Assembly: GCF_040802235.1 (NCBI RefSeq)
Contig: NC_133165.1
Location: 44,901,629-44,965,628, forward strand
DNA from: Manis javanica
Lineage: Eukaryota; Chordata; Mammalia; Pholidota; Manidae
DNA: 64,000 nucleotides
Direction of reading: 5' to 3'
Positions 1 to 11,623 of this stretch are shown in pieces. Under the pieces are notes generated by a model. That model made no database searches. It saw nothing but the letters and a program-made list of their open reading frames with translations, and was not told the DNA's origin. Each line of letters begins with the position of its first letter. Position 1 is the stretch's first letter. A program made the translations under genes and the position numbers.

Positions 1-309
1 ATTCAATTTTTAAAAATCTCAAAAGTCCAAAATATCATTATCTAAATCAGATACAGATGAGACTCTGGGTATACTCCATCCTGGAGCACAGTTCCTCCCA
101 TCTGTGAACCTATGAAACTAAAGGAACAAGTCATGCACTCCCAACATGCAGTGGTGGGACATACATAGGAGAATAGTTATAGACATTCTGATTCAAAAAG
201 AGGGAAAATGGAAGGTTAAAAGGAGTCACTGATCCTAAGAAATCTCAAAATCTGGCTGAACCAATTCCCTTAGGTACGCAGGCTTAAGAAATAATACTTC
301 ATGCCCCTG

Positions 310-625
310 TTCTGTCCTTGAGCACTCAGTTCTACCCTTTGGATTAGTCACCTTCCCTAAAAAGCCAATCCTGACTACCCATTATACAGTTATCACCAAC
401 CCTCGTCATTTTTTGTCACATCATGCTGCTTAGCTTTTTAGTAATACATGTCATGGTTTAGGAATATCTTAGCAATTTCCTTACTTGTTCTCTTCACTAA
501 AATATAAACTCCATGAAAGCAGAGATCTTGCCTGTATTTTCACCTCTATTTTTCCAGAACCTGCCATAATGCCTGGTACATAAGTCTTGCTCAGTAATTA
601 TTTTATGAGTAAATGAATGGAGTCA
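310..625 (+). repeat. L2 LINE 3' fragment
   Basis: The stretch reads as the diverged 3' end of an L2 element, with the typical 'aactccatgaaagcagagatc' region and a 3' terminus resembling 'cctggtacataagtcttgctcagtaa' followed by an 'atgaatgga' tail. Recognition is by eye against the remembered consensus, so the left boundary is approximate. Confidence 0.6.
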
Positions 626-633
626 AATATGGA

Positions 634-1112
634 ACAGAGTGGTATAGTAAGATGAACAATGGCTCCCTAAATATATCTACATCCTAATTCCTAGAACCTG
701 AGAATATTACTTTATATGGCAAAAAGGACTTTGCAGATGTAATTAAGGATCATAAAATAGGAGATTATCCTGGAGTATTTGGGTGGGCCCAAGGTAATCA
801 CAAGGGTCCTCTTAAGAGGGAGATGGGAAGGTCAGAGTCAGAGGTGATGTGATGATGGAAGCTGAGATTGGAATGATGTGCTTTGAAATGGAGGATGGAT
901 CCATTAGCAAATGAATGCAGGCATCCATTAGAAGCTGAAAAAAGCAAGCAGTTCCTCCAGAAGGAAGCAGCCCTGCCAACTCCTTGATTTTAGTCCAGTG
1001 AAACTGATTTTGGGTTTCTGGTCTCCAGAACTGTAAAAGAATAGATGTGTGTAGCTTTAACCCACTAAGTTTGTAGTAATTTGTGACAGGAGTAATAGGA
1101 AACTAATACAGT
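634..1112 (+). repeat. MLT1-type MaLR solo LTR
   Basis: The segment follows the MLT1 LTR consensus. It opens with a 'ggctccctaaatatatctacatcc' region, continues through 'gggtgggcccaaggtaatc', and ends with 'ctggtctccagaactgtaa' and 'aggaaactaatacag'. No internal region follows, so it is a solitary LTR. It is diverged and therefore old. Confidence 0.6.
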
Positions 1113-2076
1113 TGGGATGGGTTAACACTCATAGTGTATGGTTGCAACTGCTGGTGATCCCCCAATATATTTGTTCTTCCAGAGTGAGACTGCTAAGCCT
1201 AGGTCTCTAGTTTCCCTAGAACTTTAATCTGGGCAAAAAGTTGCCCAGGGTAAAGATTGTATTTCTCAGCATCCCTTTCAGCTGGATGTGGCCATGTGAC
1301 TACATTCTGGTCAATAGGATTAGAGCAGAAATTACCTGTACAACTTCTACAATTTAGGGTTAAGGGCAAGCCATTCCCTTCACTTTTCTGTTTCACAAGG
1401 GCTAGGCTGTGGAGGTGATGGTGGACCATCTTGGACCAGGTGGATGAGGGCAGTACTCCAGGGATGCAACAGCAACAAGATAAAATAATTAATTTTTTTA
1501 TTATTCATGGGCCTGATGACTTCATGTAAAAGCCCACCATAATTTGGGCTTTTCTATAGGAGAGAAATAAACTTCTCTCTTGGTTAAGCCCTGGTTAGTT
1601 TGGGTTTCTGTTTCATGCAGTTGTACCCATACACAAACTAATACAGAATTTATTTTTATTGTCCATTATGTTGGGACTTCTTGGAAGGGTAGATATCCAT
1701 ACAATTAAGGTAAATTTGGGCTTTAGTTTCTCTTTCTTCCTTTTGAACAATCCCTTTGTAATGGTGCCGTTGTGGTCTTAGGATGTATGTGAGATTGACA
1801 TTTACTAGATACCATCTAGTTGATGCTAGAAAGTCTGGATGTTTTTCTACTTCACATGAGCAGCTCCCACTTAGTTGCTAAGAGTCAGCAAGAATCATGA
1901 AGGCTCACTAGACCTGGAGAGTAAATATCTCTGAATTAGACAGGAGTGGGGAGGTAGGGGGTGGGCAAACTGAGACCTCACAGTATCACCACAGTCATTT
2001 TGGCATGCCAATTGTCATGGTGACAGGAAAGGAGAACTGAATAGGGAGCCTCTGCAATATGAGGGAGCTTTTATCA

Positions 2077-2440
2077 GTCAGCTAAAATCAAGTAATGCTG
2101 CTGCAACAACCCCAGATCTTGGTGGCTCACAACAACACATGCGTTTCCCTCACTCACAGTCCATGTCCTCCGTAGGGTAGTGTTCTACATCATCTTCATT
2201 CTAGAACCCAGTCTGAAGCAACAACCTCAATCTGGAATTTTCCATCTAAGACATAGAAGAGAAGAAAGTTAGAAGACCCCATTATGGCTCTTAAAGCTTC
2301 TTCTTAGAAGTGATATATGTTACTCCTACTCAAATTCCATTGCCTAAAGCAAGCTACTTGCCCAAAGTTGATGTCAGTAGAGTGAGTACATATAATCTCT
2401 GTATGGTGGTGCCACATAGGGAGAGTCAATGAATGTTTCT
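2077..2440 (+). repeat. Ancient interspersed repeat, family unassigned (copy 1)
   Basis: The block contains 'tgctgcaacaaccccagatc' and 'ggtggctcacaacaacac', then a C/T-rich body and a 'gcctaaagcaagctacttgcc' segment. The same landmarks recur in the same order at 3862-4258, so the two are copies of one family. I do not assign the family name. Confidence 0.45.
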
Positions 2441-3861
2441 GAACAATTGCAAAATCTTCCCCAGTCTGCCCTCTTGTCACAAATACTACCTTTGTTTATT
2501 TTTCCACATGCAAAACAAATGCATTGCCTTCCCAAGGGATACCACCTAAATGCTGCATCTAATCATGGCATCAGGCTCAAGTCCAGGATACCTAATAGTG
2601 TGTATATCAGATCCAGAGATGGCTTCTCTTGATCCAGAGGCCTATGAACCAAAATAATAATAATAATAATAAAGTTAGTTCACCTCCTACCCCCAACATA
2701 TGAAACAGAACAGGGACAGGATGATAGCAGTAAACACTCCCATTCAGAAGGAAGAATGAGAGATACACAGCACTTACTGGTCCACAGCAATTCTAGAATT
2801 TTGCTGGCAGATGTTGAGAAGGCCCCCTACCTTTCCCTGGGAGTGCAACTGCTTCCTGGGACTAGTTTCCTAGTTCATTCTTCTCCGTATCCTTGGCTCT
2901 GCCCTTAGAATAGCCCACCCTTTTCCATGTATTCTCCTTGGCCACATTGGAGGTTATGCCTTTGTGGTGGAGCAGCTTTCTCAGTCTTCTTCATACCCCT
3001 GAAAATTTGGAAGCCCTCAAGGTCATGTTAAGTCTTGAACAATCCTGGTCTTTTAAAAATCCAAGCTAATGGCTGTTTTGTTTTGGTTTTTTTGGTGGGG
3101 AAAGTTGCTTATATATTTGATTCCAGTCAATTCTGTGGGCCAACAGACAAACCCACAATTCTTTTCAGATAAGCATCTCTCTTTAGACTTAATTATAGGC
3201 AAATGGAGCCTACTAACTCCTCTGGAAGAGTTATGCTCTTAATCTTTTCTCTGAATCATCTTGACTAACTGAAAGGATTTATTAGGAACCATTATGACCA
3301 ATTCAGAGGTTTTTACAAAAGGCCTGAGAGCCATACACTTGATATGACCCTTACACAAAGGTGAGTTTTAATCACACTTTGTGGTTTAACGGCCTTGTTA
3401 GTATATCTTTCACTGATTAAAAATGTGGATCACTTGCATGGAGTTTCTATATTCTCTTCAATTTCAGCTTAAAAACTGGCCAATTATTTTCTGAGTTATC
3501 TCTTTCTTTTTTTGTAACTTAATATCGTTAATTTGTTTATTTTTTGTATATTTTGGTTATTGAAGTTATCTCTTTCTTACAGTGACTCATCAAATGTATT
3601 CAATAGCAACCAAGGCATGCTACTAATATTCTCTTCCCCCAACTTTCTGCCTAAAGCCCCAAGCTTACATGGACATTATTTATATTTTTAGTTATTTCCA
3701 GCTTACAGTTTAACCAGATGCTTTACCACTGCATAGCATACATCACCATCTTTCCAACTTCCAATGATGGTTTCCTCACCAGCCACTGCTCCAAAGTCAA
3801 TGCCTCATAATGCAGGTTTATTTTTTATTGTAGCAGCACCCTGCTTCTAGGTACTAGTTCT

Positions 3862-4258
3862 GTAATAGCTGGTTCAGACATATGATGTGGTGTCAGCCAA
3901 CATCCAAATATCAGTGGCTCACAGCAAGAGAAGTCTATTTCTCACTTAGATTACACACATCATTTTGTAGGTAGGCTGCAGCTCAGTTTCGTATCATCTT
4001 AATTCTGGGTTCTAGGCTGAGGAAGTCTTGATCTGGCAATTGCCAGGCTCATGGCAGAAGGAAAAGAGAAGGGAAGCTGCCAAACTACTCACTGGAGCAT
4101 CAATCTTCTATTTGGAAATGACCATATTTCATTGGTCAAAGCAAGTTATATAGCCAAGCCTATTGTAAATGGAGCGTGAATGTATAACCCTCTTAATGAG
4201 GAGTGCAGTAGGAAGGACAGTATATATTTGGAACTACTCTGGTACAGTCTACCACAGG
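3862..4258 (+). repeat. Ancient interspersed repeat, family unassigned (copy 2)
   Basis: Landmarks shared with copy 1 are 'atcagtggctcacagcaag', 'cattctgggttctaggctga'-like wording, 'ttggtcaaagcaagttata' and a terminal 'gtctaccacagg'. It extends further 3' than copy 1. The 1.4 kb between the copies is AT-rich and holds no gene that I can support. Confidence 0.45.
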
Positions 4259-4259
4259 C

Positions 4260-5390
4260 CTCTGCAGAAATGCCAATCACTGTTTGTCCACTCCTCCTTT
4301 ATACACACTCTGCTGCATTGCTTTGTACCATGTAACGCCTCACATACATCTTGGTCAAGGATAAAGTCCTGACTCATAGGCAAGTCAATATAGCTTGCCC
4401 TAGACCAATGAATGAGGAAATAAGTGGAGAGAGCTGTGCTGGAAAGCTGGGATGCAGGATGGATTTGGAAATCTAACCAAGCCACAAATCTAGTCACAAC
4501 TAACCAAGACTCTGTTCCCTGAAAGTTGGGCTGAAGGCAGCCAAGCCAAGATATCAATGCAAAACTTGCCCTTACCTCTTCATTCAGGTCAGTTTCCCAC
4601 AGGAAAGGGGTATACACAAGGGAGCCTGTGCAATCTCCAGTGCATGGGTCCACTTGCTCCATACTTGCCACTCATCTATTCAATAACCTTCCATGGATTT
4701 ATTAGGAAAATAATAATAATAATTAGCATTCCCAGAATGCTCCCTGGCCCAGAGGAGAAGTTCAAAGTACTGAGACAAGCATCCAAGGCTTCACCTGGCC
4801 ATCTAGCACCTCTTCCAAGAGGTTCTAGACAGCTTCCCGGGTAAGACAGACAGCTAAGCGGCCTTTCAGGAGTGGCGCTGTCCAGCATAGCCAAGCAGAA
4901 GTACCGTGCTGCATAGGGACACCCAGGTGCATAGATGTGGCATGGTCTCTGCAGTTGGATCCCAGTAGGTGCCACAGGTCTTGCAGTTTTACTCTAAAGG
5001 CAGAAAGGTGAGGGAGTGCATACAGGCGACCAACAAGAGAAGATTCCACTGGATTCCGCTGACAGGGGGAAGACATGAGAATCAGGGAAGCCCAGACAGA
5101 GGCCCCGTGTCCAATTCAGTCTTCTACTAGGACAGGATCCGTGTAGCCCTGCAGTTTCCCCACTGGGTGGACATCCAGATTGTTTGCACACTGCTGAAAA
5201 TGACAAGGTCTTTCCTGTAGGTGTCTAGAGCTCCACTGGTACACAAGATACATGATCTCCAGCAGGTGAAGGCGTGGGTACCATCCCAGATTTGTGCACC
5301 CAGCCACGCCTTCTGATGTCAAGTCCCCAACTCATTGCCTTGCCAGTCTCTCTCAAGCCCCCGGCTTTCCCTTTTTGGAGGTCTGAGAAT
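4260..5390. other. Intergenic, no supported gene
   Basis: Several short overlapping ORFs occur on both strands, but none has recognisable domains, conserved-looking codon use or splice context. A short (aat)n run lies near 4710. I see nothing functional here. Confidence 0.4.
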
Positions 5391-6090
5391 GCCCCTGTGA
5401 TCCAATCTCTTCAGGGCGCGATTGCGGACTCTGAGGTCCTGCCCGTCTCTCCTCTCACTGAGGTTTAATACCCGGGTGTTCATTCCCAGGGCGCTCCCCA
5501 TAGATCAATCCCAATGCTCTTCAGGAGCAACGTTTAGGTCCAGAGGCCATCGTTTCCACGTTGTGACCCGGCTATCACCTCAGCCACGCTCCCTACACTC
5601 AGAACCAGTCCTCTCTGCCCAGGCGCAGGCGCTGTGCACCTGTCACTCCAGGGCCACCGGGAGGAGCTGCAGGCGGGTGCCCAACCGCGGATGGAGGCAG
5701 AGCAGGCTGGGATCGCCAGTCTTAGGACCCGACCCTGCTCTCTCGCCCCTCCCCCAGGCCAGGTCTAGGGGCGGGTCCGAGACTACACTGACAGGACTTC
5801 CAGCCCCTCCACAACTCAGGTTACTCTGGCATCCAGTGCGCCCCCACACTTGGCGCCTTAGCAAGCGGTCCTGCGGCCAGACGGGCTGGGCAGCCGGAAA
5901 CAGCAGCAGCGACAGCAGCAGCAGGGGCCTGTGGGATCGAAAGTGGGATAGGACGGGCGGCTGGAACCCAGTCCCTTACCTGGGTCGGGATTAGGTGCCG
6001 AACCACACCCAACCTGGAAGCCAGCTTCGTTAACCCCGAAACCGGTGTCTGGGGACTGGCGCATATGCAGTTCCAGAAACGAAGCATCCA
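5390..6090. promoter_or_regulatory. Orphan CpG-rich patch with a minus-strand splice donor
   Basis: CpG dinucleotides are dense here, by eye several times the density of the flanks, and the patch is GC-rich. It is not explained by STX4, whose 3' end is at about 6.72 kb. On the minus strand a consensus splice donor (CCCAG/gtaaggga) lies at 5981/5980, which would fit a first exon at about 5981-6090 of a transcript running left. There is also a CAG-rich run near 5888-5915. No protein is recognisable. It could be a distal promoter, a lncRNA start or a decayed CpG island. Confidence 0.4.
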
Positions 6091-6714
6091 GACTTGGACT
6101 CAGAAATTTAGAATCGGGACTTGGAGCTTAGGTGTCTCACAGAAACCAGTGGCCAGGTTCCTCTGCTTCCTTTACCTGCTTAAGCCACGTAACCCCTTGG
6201 AAACCAGGTGTGCTGGCTAAGCTGTACTTTTAACTTAGGTAAAAGGCAATTCCATTCTCTGGGCACAGGGCCTGACCTGCTGGTCCCTCCCCTGCTTCTT
6301 CTCAGAACTGGTCCTCCTCAACATTGCACGCAAATGTTGTTCCCTCTGAGATAGGCTTTTCCCTGTCCACTGTATCCAGAGTAACAGCCTCAGTCCCTCA
6401 TGGTTTCTCTTCTTCCTGGGCCTCAGGAATGCCCACTAATGCCACACACATCTCATCTGTGTCTCAGCCTGGCCTGGCCCAGTCTCAGTGCTTTGAGGTT
6501 AGGTACTCCTAATGGTCTTTCCCTAGGAAAGTATGGAGCCAGATGTGGGTATTACCTCCCCCCCTCTATGGAGGATAGAATGGCAGTGCCAGCCACTGTG
6601 TTCACAGTCTGAGCTGAGCCTGCCTGGCCTCAAGGATGGCCAAGAAGTGGGGAGGCTGAATACCTGGAGGCCCTGGGCCAGCGCTTCTAGGAACACACAT
6701 GCACAGGGGAGTCT

Positions 6715-7083
6715 CCAAGATCTCTCTCTTTTTTTTAATTTCTTACAAAACCACATGTCCCAGCCGAACAGGACACTGCAGGCCCTCCCCCAGGCACTGT
6801 GGCCCAAGTGGGGAGGCCCCCATGAATGAGTGCTTGCTAACCCCAGAAGAACCATCTTTCCCTCTGCACAGGGCCAGTATGAGGAAGGGGGTCCAGCTGG
6901 AAGTTCTATCCTGCCCTCCCCAGCTGCTGGGAGAGAAGGCAGACCCTGGGGTCTCTGGTGCTCTTAGTGCCTGCAAGGGAAGGAGGGAGAAGAGGGTATG
7001 AGGGGAGGAGGAAAGTCTGGGAGCATGGGTGGGGCAGGCCAGGGGGTAGCTCCGCAGTATCTCACCAAGAATGTGCGGCGCTA
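6715..7083 (-). other. STX4: STX4 3' UTR
   Basis: The segment follows the STX4 stop codon on the minus strand. The only poly(A) signal that I see is ATTAAA on the minus strand (plus 6734-6739), which puts cleavage at about 6715. That gives a UTR of about 370 nt. The left boundary is an estimate. Confidence 0.5.
6734..6739 (-). terminator. STX4: STX4 poly(A) signal ATTAAA
   Basis: The plus strand reads TTTAAT, which is ATTAAA on the minus strand. It is followed on the minus strand by an A-tract and a purine-rich stretch. It is the second most common mammalian poly(A) hexamer. Confidence 0.45.
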
Positions 7084-7164
7084 TCAAACCAATGTGGAGA
7101 CACCAATGATGACTGCCACAATGAGGACAGTGACAGACACACAGATGGCAATGAAGATTTTCTT
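7084..7164 (-). CDS. STX4: STX4 exon 10 (residues 272-297)
   Basis: It encodes KK followed by one hydrophobic anchor (IFIAICVSVTVLIVAVIIGV) and the TGA stop at 7084-7086. Confidence 0.94.
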   Translation of the reverse strand, partial: KKIFIAICVSVTVLIVAVIIGVSTLV

Positions 7165-10100
7165 CTGTGGGAGAGTACGGAGTCAGAGAAACTCATTCAG
7201 GTGGGGAAGGAGGGCCATCCAGGGCAGGAGAGGGGATAGGAGGGAAGGCTCACCTTCCGTGCCTTCTTCTGGTTCTCCAGGGCCATCTTGACATGTTCCT
7301 GCCCACGTTCCACATAGTCTGCTGAGCTCAGGATGTTCTTCTCAATCCGGTTGATCATCTCTCCCTGTTCAGAGAGGGCAGTTCAGGTGGATAGGGATGC
7401 TGGGGGCATCTGCTCAACCCAGCCCCAGATAACTGAGGACATTCCTGGCAGAAAACGCTGCACTGACAAAGACACAGGGGAGGACCACATCTGACAAAAG
7501 TTCACACTCCTGAAGGTGGCTTCCAGGTCCTCTTCTATCATGCAGTCCCTTCTGCCCTGCTCCCTTGACCCCTACAATCTCTACTGCACTGGTGGCTTAG
7601 AACCAAAAGTGGCTCATACCTTTCCACAGAGCATGAACTTTTATTTCCTCACAAATCTGTCTGAATTTGCCCATTCTTCTAGGCCTGTCTCTCAACAGCT
7701 GTGAAGCCCTCCCTATCCTTGCCTCCTCATGGCAACTCCAGACTTCAGGAACTGAAACTTCTACTGAATGACATCCCTTCCCCATGACTCCCAGCTGCAA
7801 AAGGGCTGCAGCACTAATGGGTGAGCTCCTGCAGGACAGGGCTGGAAGCTTGACTCACCCTAACCACCAGAGCAGGGGAAGAACACCCACCTGCCACCAC
7901 AACCCGCACCTGTTTGAGGAGGCAGGCCTCCTGGGGGCAACACTGACTGGAACTCTTAGAGGTGTAAGGGTAAATTCTATTGGCAGAGGAGGAGCCAAGG
8001 TTGAGGCCATCCCTTGGGTGGGCTCAAGTTGGGGGTGAGGTGGGATGCGATGTGCATAGCTGGGGAGGCCAGTGCAATTCTGGGGCATGGCTGAGGATAG
8101 AAGTTAGGGCCATCCTGGGGTCATGGCCCAGTCTGGAGGGGATCAAAAGCCTCACTAGAGAGGATAAGGGTGGAGGTGGGCTGATGGGCACAGCTGGGGT
8201 TCTGAGTGAACATGACCTCACATCTGGGGGCTGCCTGGAGGCACCCACCTGCATCTCCACTTCAGTAGCCAGAAAAGTGAAGATCTCATGAAGTTCACGG
8301 ATGCTGCGTTCAAGCTGCTGGATCTCACTGTGCCTGGCTGAGATCTCGTTTAGGGCCTGTCGAGTCACCTGGGTGTCCTTCAGTATCTGGGGAATGGATA
8401 GGACTGATGGGACAAATCACAGGGAAATGACTAGCTCTGCGGCAGCCTTCAGGCCTAGAACTGGGGCCAGGGCTCATTCATTCTTCCTGGGCCTCAGTAT
8501 TCCCTCAAGTGAAAAGGGCCAGGGCTCAGAAAGGATGAGAGGCCCAGTAGAGGGAGGCTGGCTGTGCTGGCTGTGACCACTCACATTGGACACAAACACC
8601 TCACTCTGCCCGCTGTCCAGCATCTGCTCCAGCTCCTCATCAGATACCATTCCAGCATTTGCTGTGAAGGAAAAGGCCAGACTCAGAGCTGGGTCAGGTT
8701 ACCTGACCCTGGGCCAAGCACCACAACTCACTGATCTTTAGTTGCCTCCGAATCCGCTCCACATTCTTCTCCCGGTATTCAGACTGCATCAAGTTGCACT
8801 TGTTGATGAGCTCCACGAATTGCTGGGATAGGACACCATGCTAAGGATGGAGAATATAGGCTGGGAACCCCTGGGAGGATTCCTGCCCAGACTGGGCCTC
8901 AGATAAGCAAATAGCCTGAGCTGATATAGGTGGCTGCCACCTTAACCACCTTGAGAGGCTCCCCTATTCTTTCAAAAGAAAAGCCAAAGCGCTTACCAGA
9001 GCCTACAAGGCCTTCCCATACTTCCCTCTGACCTTACCTGCTCCCACTCTTCTCTCCCTCCCTCCCTCCAACCACAGTGGGCTCTTTATTCCTAAACAAA
9101 GCACATGCCCACCTCAGGCCCTTCCACTCACTGTTCCCTTGCTGGAGAATGCCCATGCCTCACAAAGGCCTTTAAGTCTTTGTTCCATTGTCACCTTCTC
9201 AATGAAGTTTTCTCCACCTTATTGAAATTGCAACCTGCCTTCTAGCATTCTCCATCCCTCTTTTTCTGCTCTTTTTTTCTTAATACTTAACTATGTTCTA
9301 AAATAACTTATTTATTATGGTGATTGTCTCTCCCCACCAGAATGTAAGCTCCATGAGGATAGGGATCTGTACCCCAAACAGCTAGAAAGGGTCTGCACAC
9401 AGTAGGCACTCAATAAATACTTCTTGAATATTTGCTGAACATCAGCCTCACTGCTCAGACTAGAGGTGTGCTAGTTTACCTAGAGGTCATCCTGCTGCCC
9501 AGATTCTATAGGTCCAGCTGGGTCCTCAGCCTCTCACACCGATGACCACCACAGTTTCCCTCTGAAATGCCCTCTCACCTCATCCATTCCCCTGACACCT
9601 TAAATGGATTCATTTCTTGGAGTTCCTTCCTCAGGCATACATCTGCTTTCCTGGCTTCAGCAGCACCCTTTCAAAATGCCCAAAATGCTCCATCTTCACT
9701 CTGGGGTCCTTGCTGAGCTCTGGGTCCACCTATTCCAACTCTGACCTCCAAGAATGCCAAACCACTTCTCACTGGGCAGCCAGAGGGAGCTGGTCAGATC
9801 ACCTCAACTCTCCTTACTAAGATGTTAATTCAGTGACCTTCCCCACCCAGGGAAGTTCCTCTTCCTGATTTCATGAATTCTGACTATGGGGCAGAGGATG
9901 TCTTTGTCACATGAGCAGGATACCTCCCAGTCATTTATGACTGCTCTCTCTTTTTTCCCTGGGCAGAGCTATTAGCTATTAAGTCCTACCTGAGAAATGT
10001 CTTTTCCACTCTTTCAAGCTTAATCCACATCTTGGCTCTTAGAAAGCATGTTCCCACAGCTGAGCCTAAGTCATATCTGGGGACTCAGCAACTTCTCATT

Positions 10101-11623
10101 GAATGCAGGAGAAGGCAAGGTGTTAGAATGAACTGGGAGTTTTGGAGACCTGGGTTCTTGATCTTGAGTGAGGCCTTTCTCTCTCTGAGACTTAAGTTTC
10201 CCCATTTGGAAAATCACCAGGTTGGACTTGATCTCTAAAGACCTTTCTTCTTTCTTCTACCATCTGTTTCCTAAGTACTCGGGATAACAAACCCACCTGA
10301 GTTTTTCTCATTCTCATGTTGACCGAGTTACAATTCTCATCAGCTTCCTCTTTCTGGGGTTCTATGGCTGTGGGAAGATACAGGATATTGGTGGGGGAGG
10401 GGATTTGACCTGCAGCTTCTGAAAATAGTTCGGGGACCAAGATACTGTGCCAGGGCCACACCCCAACCATACGATGGAGAGATTCTTATGTCCACAGGGT
10501 CTTTCGGGGGAAGTTTATCACAATGTGACTAATTCTGAGCCTCCACAGGAGAAAGTATATTTTTCTTTGCAATACATTAGAGAATTCCCACAGGTATAGA
10601 GGCTTCCTAACAAAATCCCCATCTACCTTCCTAAATAATGCACGCTGGGCAGCAAGAATTGTAGGAGTAAATGGTATCATTATAAATAAAGGAAGCCAAG
10701 AGGCAGGCACATGCTATGGAAAGTACTGTAGACTGGAAGCCAGGAGACTGAGATTCTAGACCTAGGCCTGCTGTGTCCTGCATATATCACTGGCCTTTCT
10801 GGGCCACACACTCCCCAGTTATACCAGCAGTTGGGTAGGACCAGAGGGAAGGCTCTATCTGAGGTCCTAGGAGCTCACCCTTCAGCTGGGCGCGGATCTC
10901 CCTCCCCAGCTGTTTGATCTCTTCGCGCAGGTTCTGCAGGCGCTGCTTCATGCCTGAACAAGAGAAAGCTGTGACTTTCAAACAGCAGCCCCCTAACCTC
11001 AACAAATCTTCCAGGCCACCACCTGCGTGGAACTACAATCCCCACAATCCCTTCAGCTGAGCATGCGTCCTGCACCGGGGCTGCCACTCACTGTCCTCGG
11101 GAAGGGGCGTGGCCAGGATGGTAACCTGCTGCTTCTCCAACTCTCGGACTTCATTCTCCAGCTTGACAATAGTTTGCCGAATTGTTCGGATCTGGAGAGG
11201 GTAATCGAGAAGGCTGAAGAATGAATGGGGGTCCTCCAGACCGTGCTGCTCCTCGGATCCTCTAGCCCTCTCGTGAATCCAGGCCAAGACCCCAGCCGCT
11301 TACCTTCTGGAAGAATTCATCGTCCGGGCTGCCCAGCCGAGCCGTGCCCGGGTGTACCACCAGCGCGATCCGCTCCTTGTCCTCGTCGTCCGAACTGTCA
11401 TCCCCCTGCCAGGTCCCGCGGTCACTGGCATCACTTCCATGCCATCGCTCTCTCCCAGCAGGACTCACAGACTTCCGGGTCTTTCCTTCCTAGCCCTCAG
11501 CCACCCCTCCCTGCCCCGAAGACCAAGAGTCCTGCATTCCAGCCAGACCCCACCCCGTCCGCCCGTCCCGACCCGGATGCCCCGATTCCTTACCTGCCTC
11601 AGCTCGTGGGTCCTGTCGCGCAT
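7084..11623 (-). CDS. STX4: Syntaxin-4, complete, 10 coding exons, 297 aa
   Basis: Syntaxin-4 is a plasma-membrane Qa-SNARE that pairs with SNAP23 and VAMP2/VAMP8 and is controlled by Munc18c. Known roles include GLUT4 vesicle fusion and general exocytosis. Coding exons on the minus strand are 11594-11623, 11304-11405, 11092-11191, 10879-10953, 10297-10367, 8732-8840, 8585-8661, 8249-8386, 7254-7364 and 7084-7164. All introns are GT-AG. The exons sum to 894 nt, exactly 297 codons plus stop, the usual family length. In order the protein has the N-peptide (RDRT, residues 2-5), the Habc helices (about 35-160), the SNARE motif (about 200-262) with the zero-layer Gln at 234, a basic juxtamembrane stretch and one C-terminal membrane anchor (about 274-296). 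The start is the first ATG inside the CpG island and gives the canonical N-peptide. No frameshift or lost splice site is visible, so the gene looks functional. Confidence 0.96.
7254..7364 (-). CDS. STX4: STX4 exon 9 (residues 235-271)
   Basis: Second half of the SNARE motif (GEMINRIEKN), ending in the basic KKARK juxtamembrane stretch. The donor is AAG/gtgagc. Confidence 0.94.
8249..8386 (-). CDS. STX4: STX4 exon 8 (residues 189-234)
   Basis: First half of the SNARE motif (TRQALNEISARHSEI). Its last codon, CAG, is the zero-layer glutamine. The 138-nt length matches STX1B exon 8. Confidence 0.94.
8585..8661 (-). CDS. STX4: STX4 exon 7 (residues 163-188)
   Basis: Linker between Habc and the SNARE motif (GMVSDEELEQMLDSG). 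The donor is AAT/gtgagt. Confidence 0.93.
8732..8840 (-). CDS. STX4: STX4 exon 6 (residues 127-162)
   Basis: Hc helix, beginning HGVLSQQFVEL and ending RRQLKI. The acceptor is ccttag/CAT. The 109-nt length equals that of STX1B exon 6. Confidence 0.93.
8965..9445 (+). repeat. L2 LINE 3' end in STX4 intron 5
   Basis: The tract runs from 'gagcctacaaggccttccc' to 'aatgtaagctccatgaggat' and the terminal 'agtaggcactcaataaatac', which is a classic L2 3' end. It lies opposite to the gene and explains part of the largest STX4 intron. The rest of that intron (9446-10296) shows only a short MIR-like piece near 10140-10225. Confidence 0.75.
10297..10367 (-). CDS. STX4: STX4 exon 5 (residues 103-126)
   Basis: Hb helix (EPQKEEADEN), ending RMRKTQ. 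The acceptor is cacag/CC and the donor CAG/gtgggt. Confidence 0.93.
10879..10953 (-). CDS. STX4: STX4 exon 4 (residues 78-102)
   Basis: Hb helix start (MKQRLQNLREEIKQL). Acceptor ttcag/GC, donor G/gtgagc. It is 75 nt, as in STX1B. Confidence 0.93.
11092..11191 (-). CDS. STX4: STX4 exon 3 (residues 45-77)
   Basis: Ha helix, beginning IRTIRQTIVKL. It ends in phase 1 with donor A/gtgagt. At 100 nt it has the same length as STX1B exon 3. Confidence 0.93.
11304..11405 (-). CDS. STX4: STX4 exon 2 (residues 11-44)
   Basis: An acidic linker (GDDSSDDEDKE) leads into the first Habc helix. The acceptor is ctggcag/GGG and the donor is AAG/gtaagc. It is 27 nt longer than the equivalent STX1B exon. Confidence 0.93.
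11594..11623 (-). CDS. STX4: STX4 exon 1 (residues 1-10)
   Basis: It encodes the Munc18-binding N-peptide beginning MRDRT. The donor is CAG/gtaag. The first ten residues form a separate exon, as in STX1B. Confidence 0.93.
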
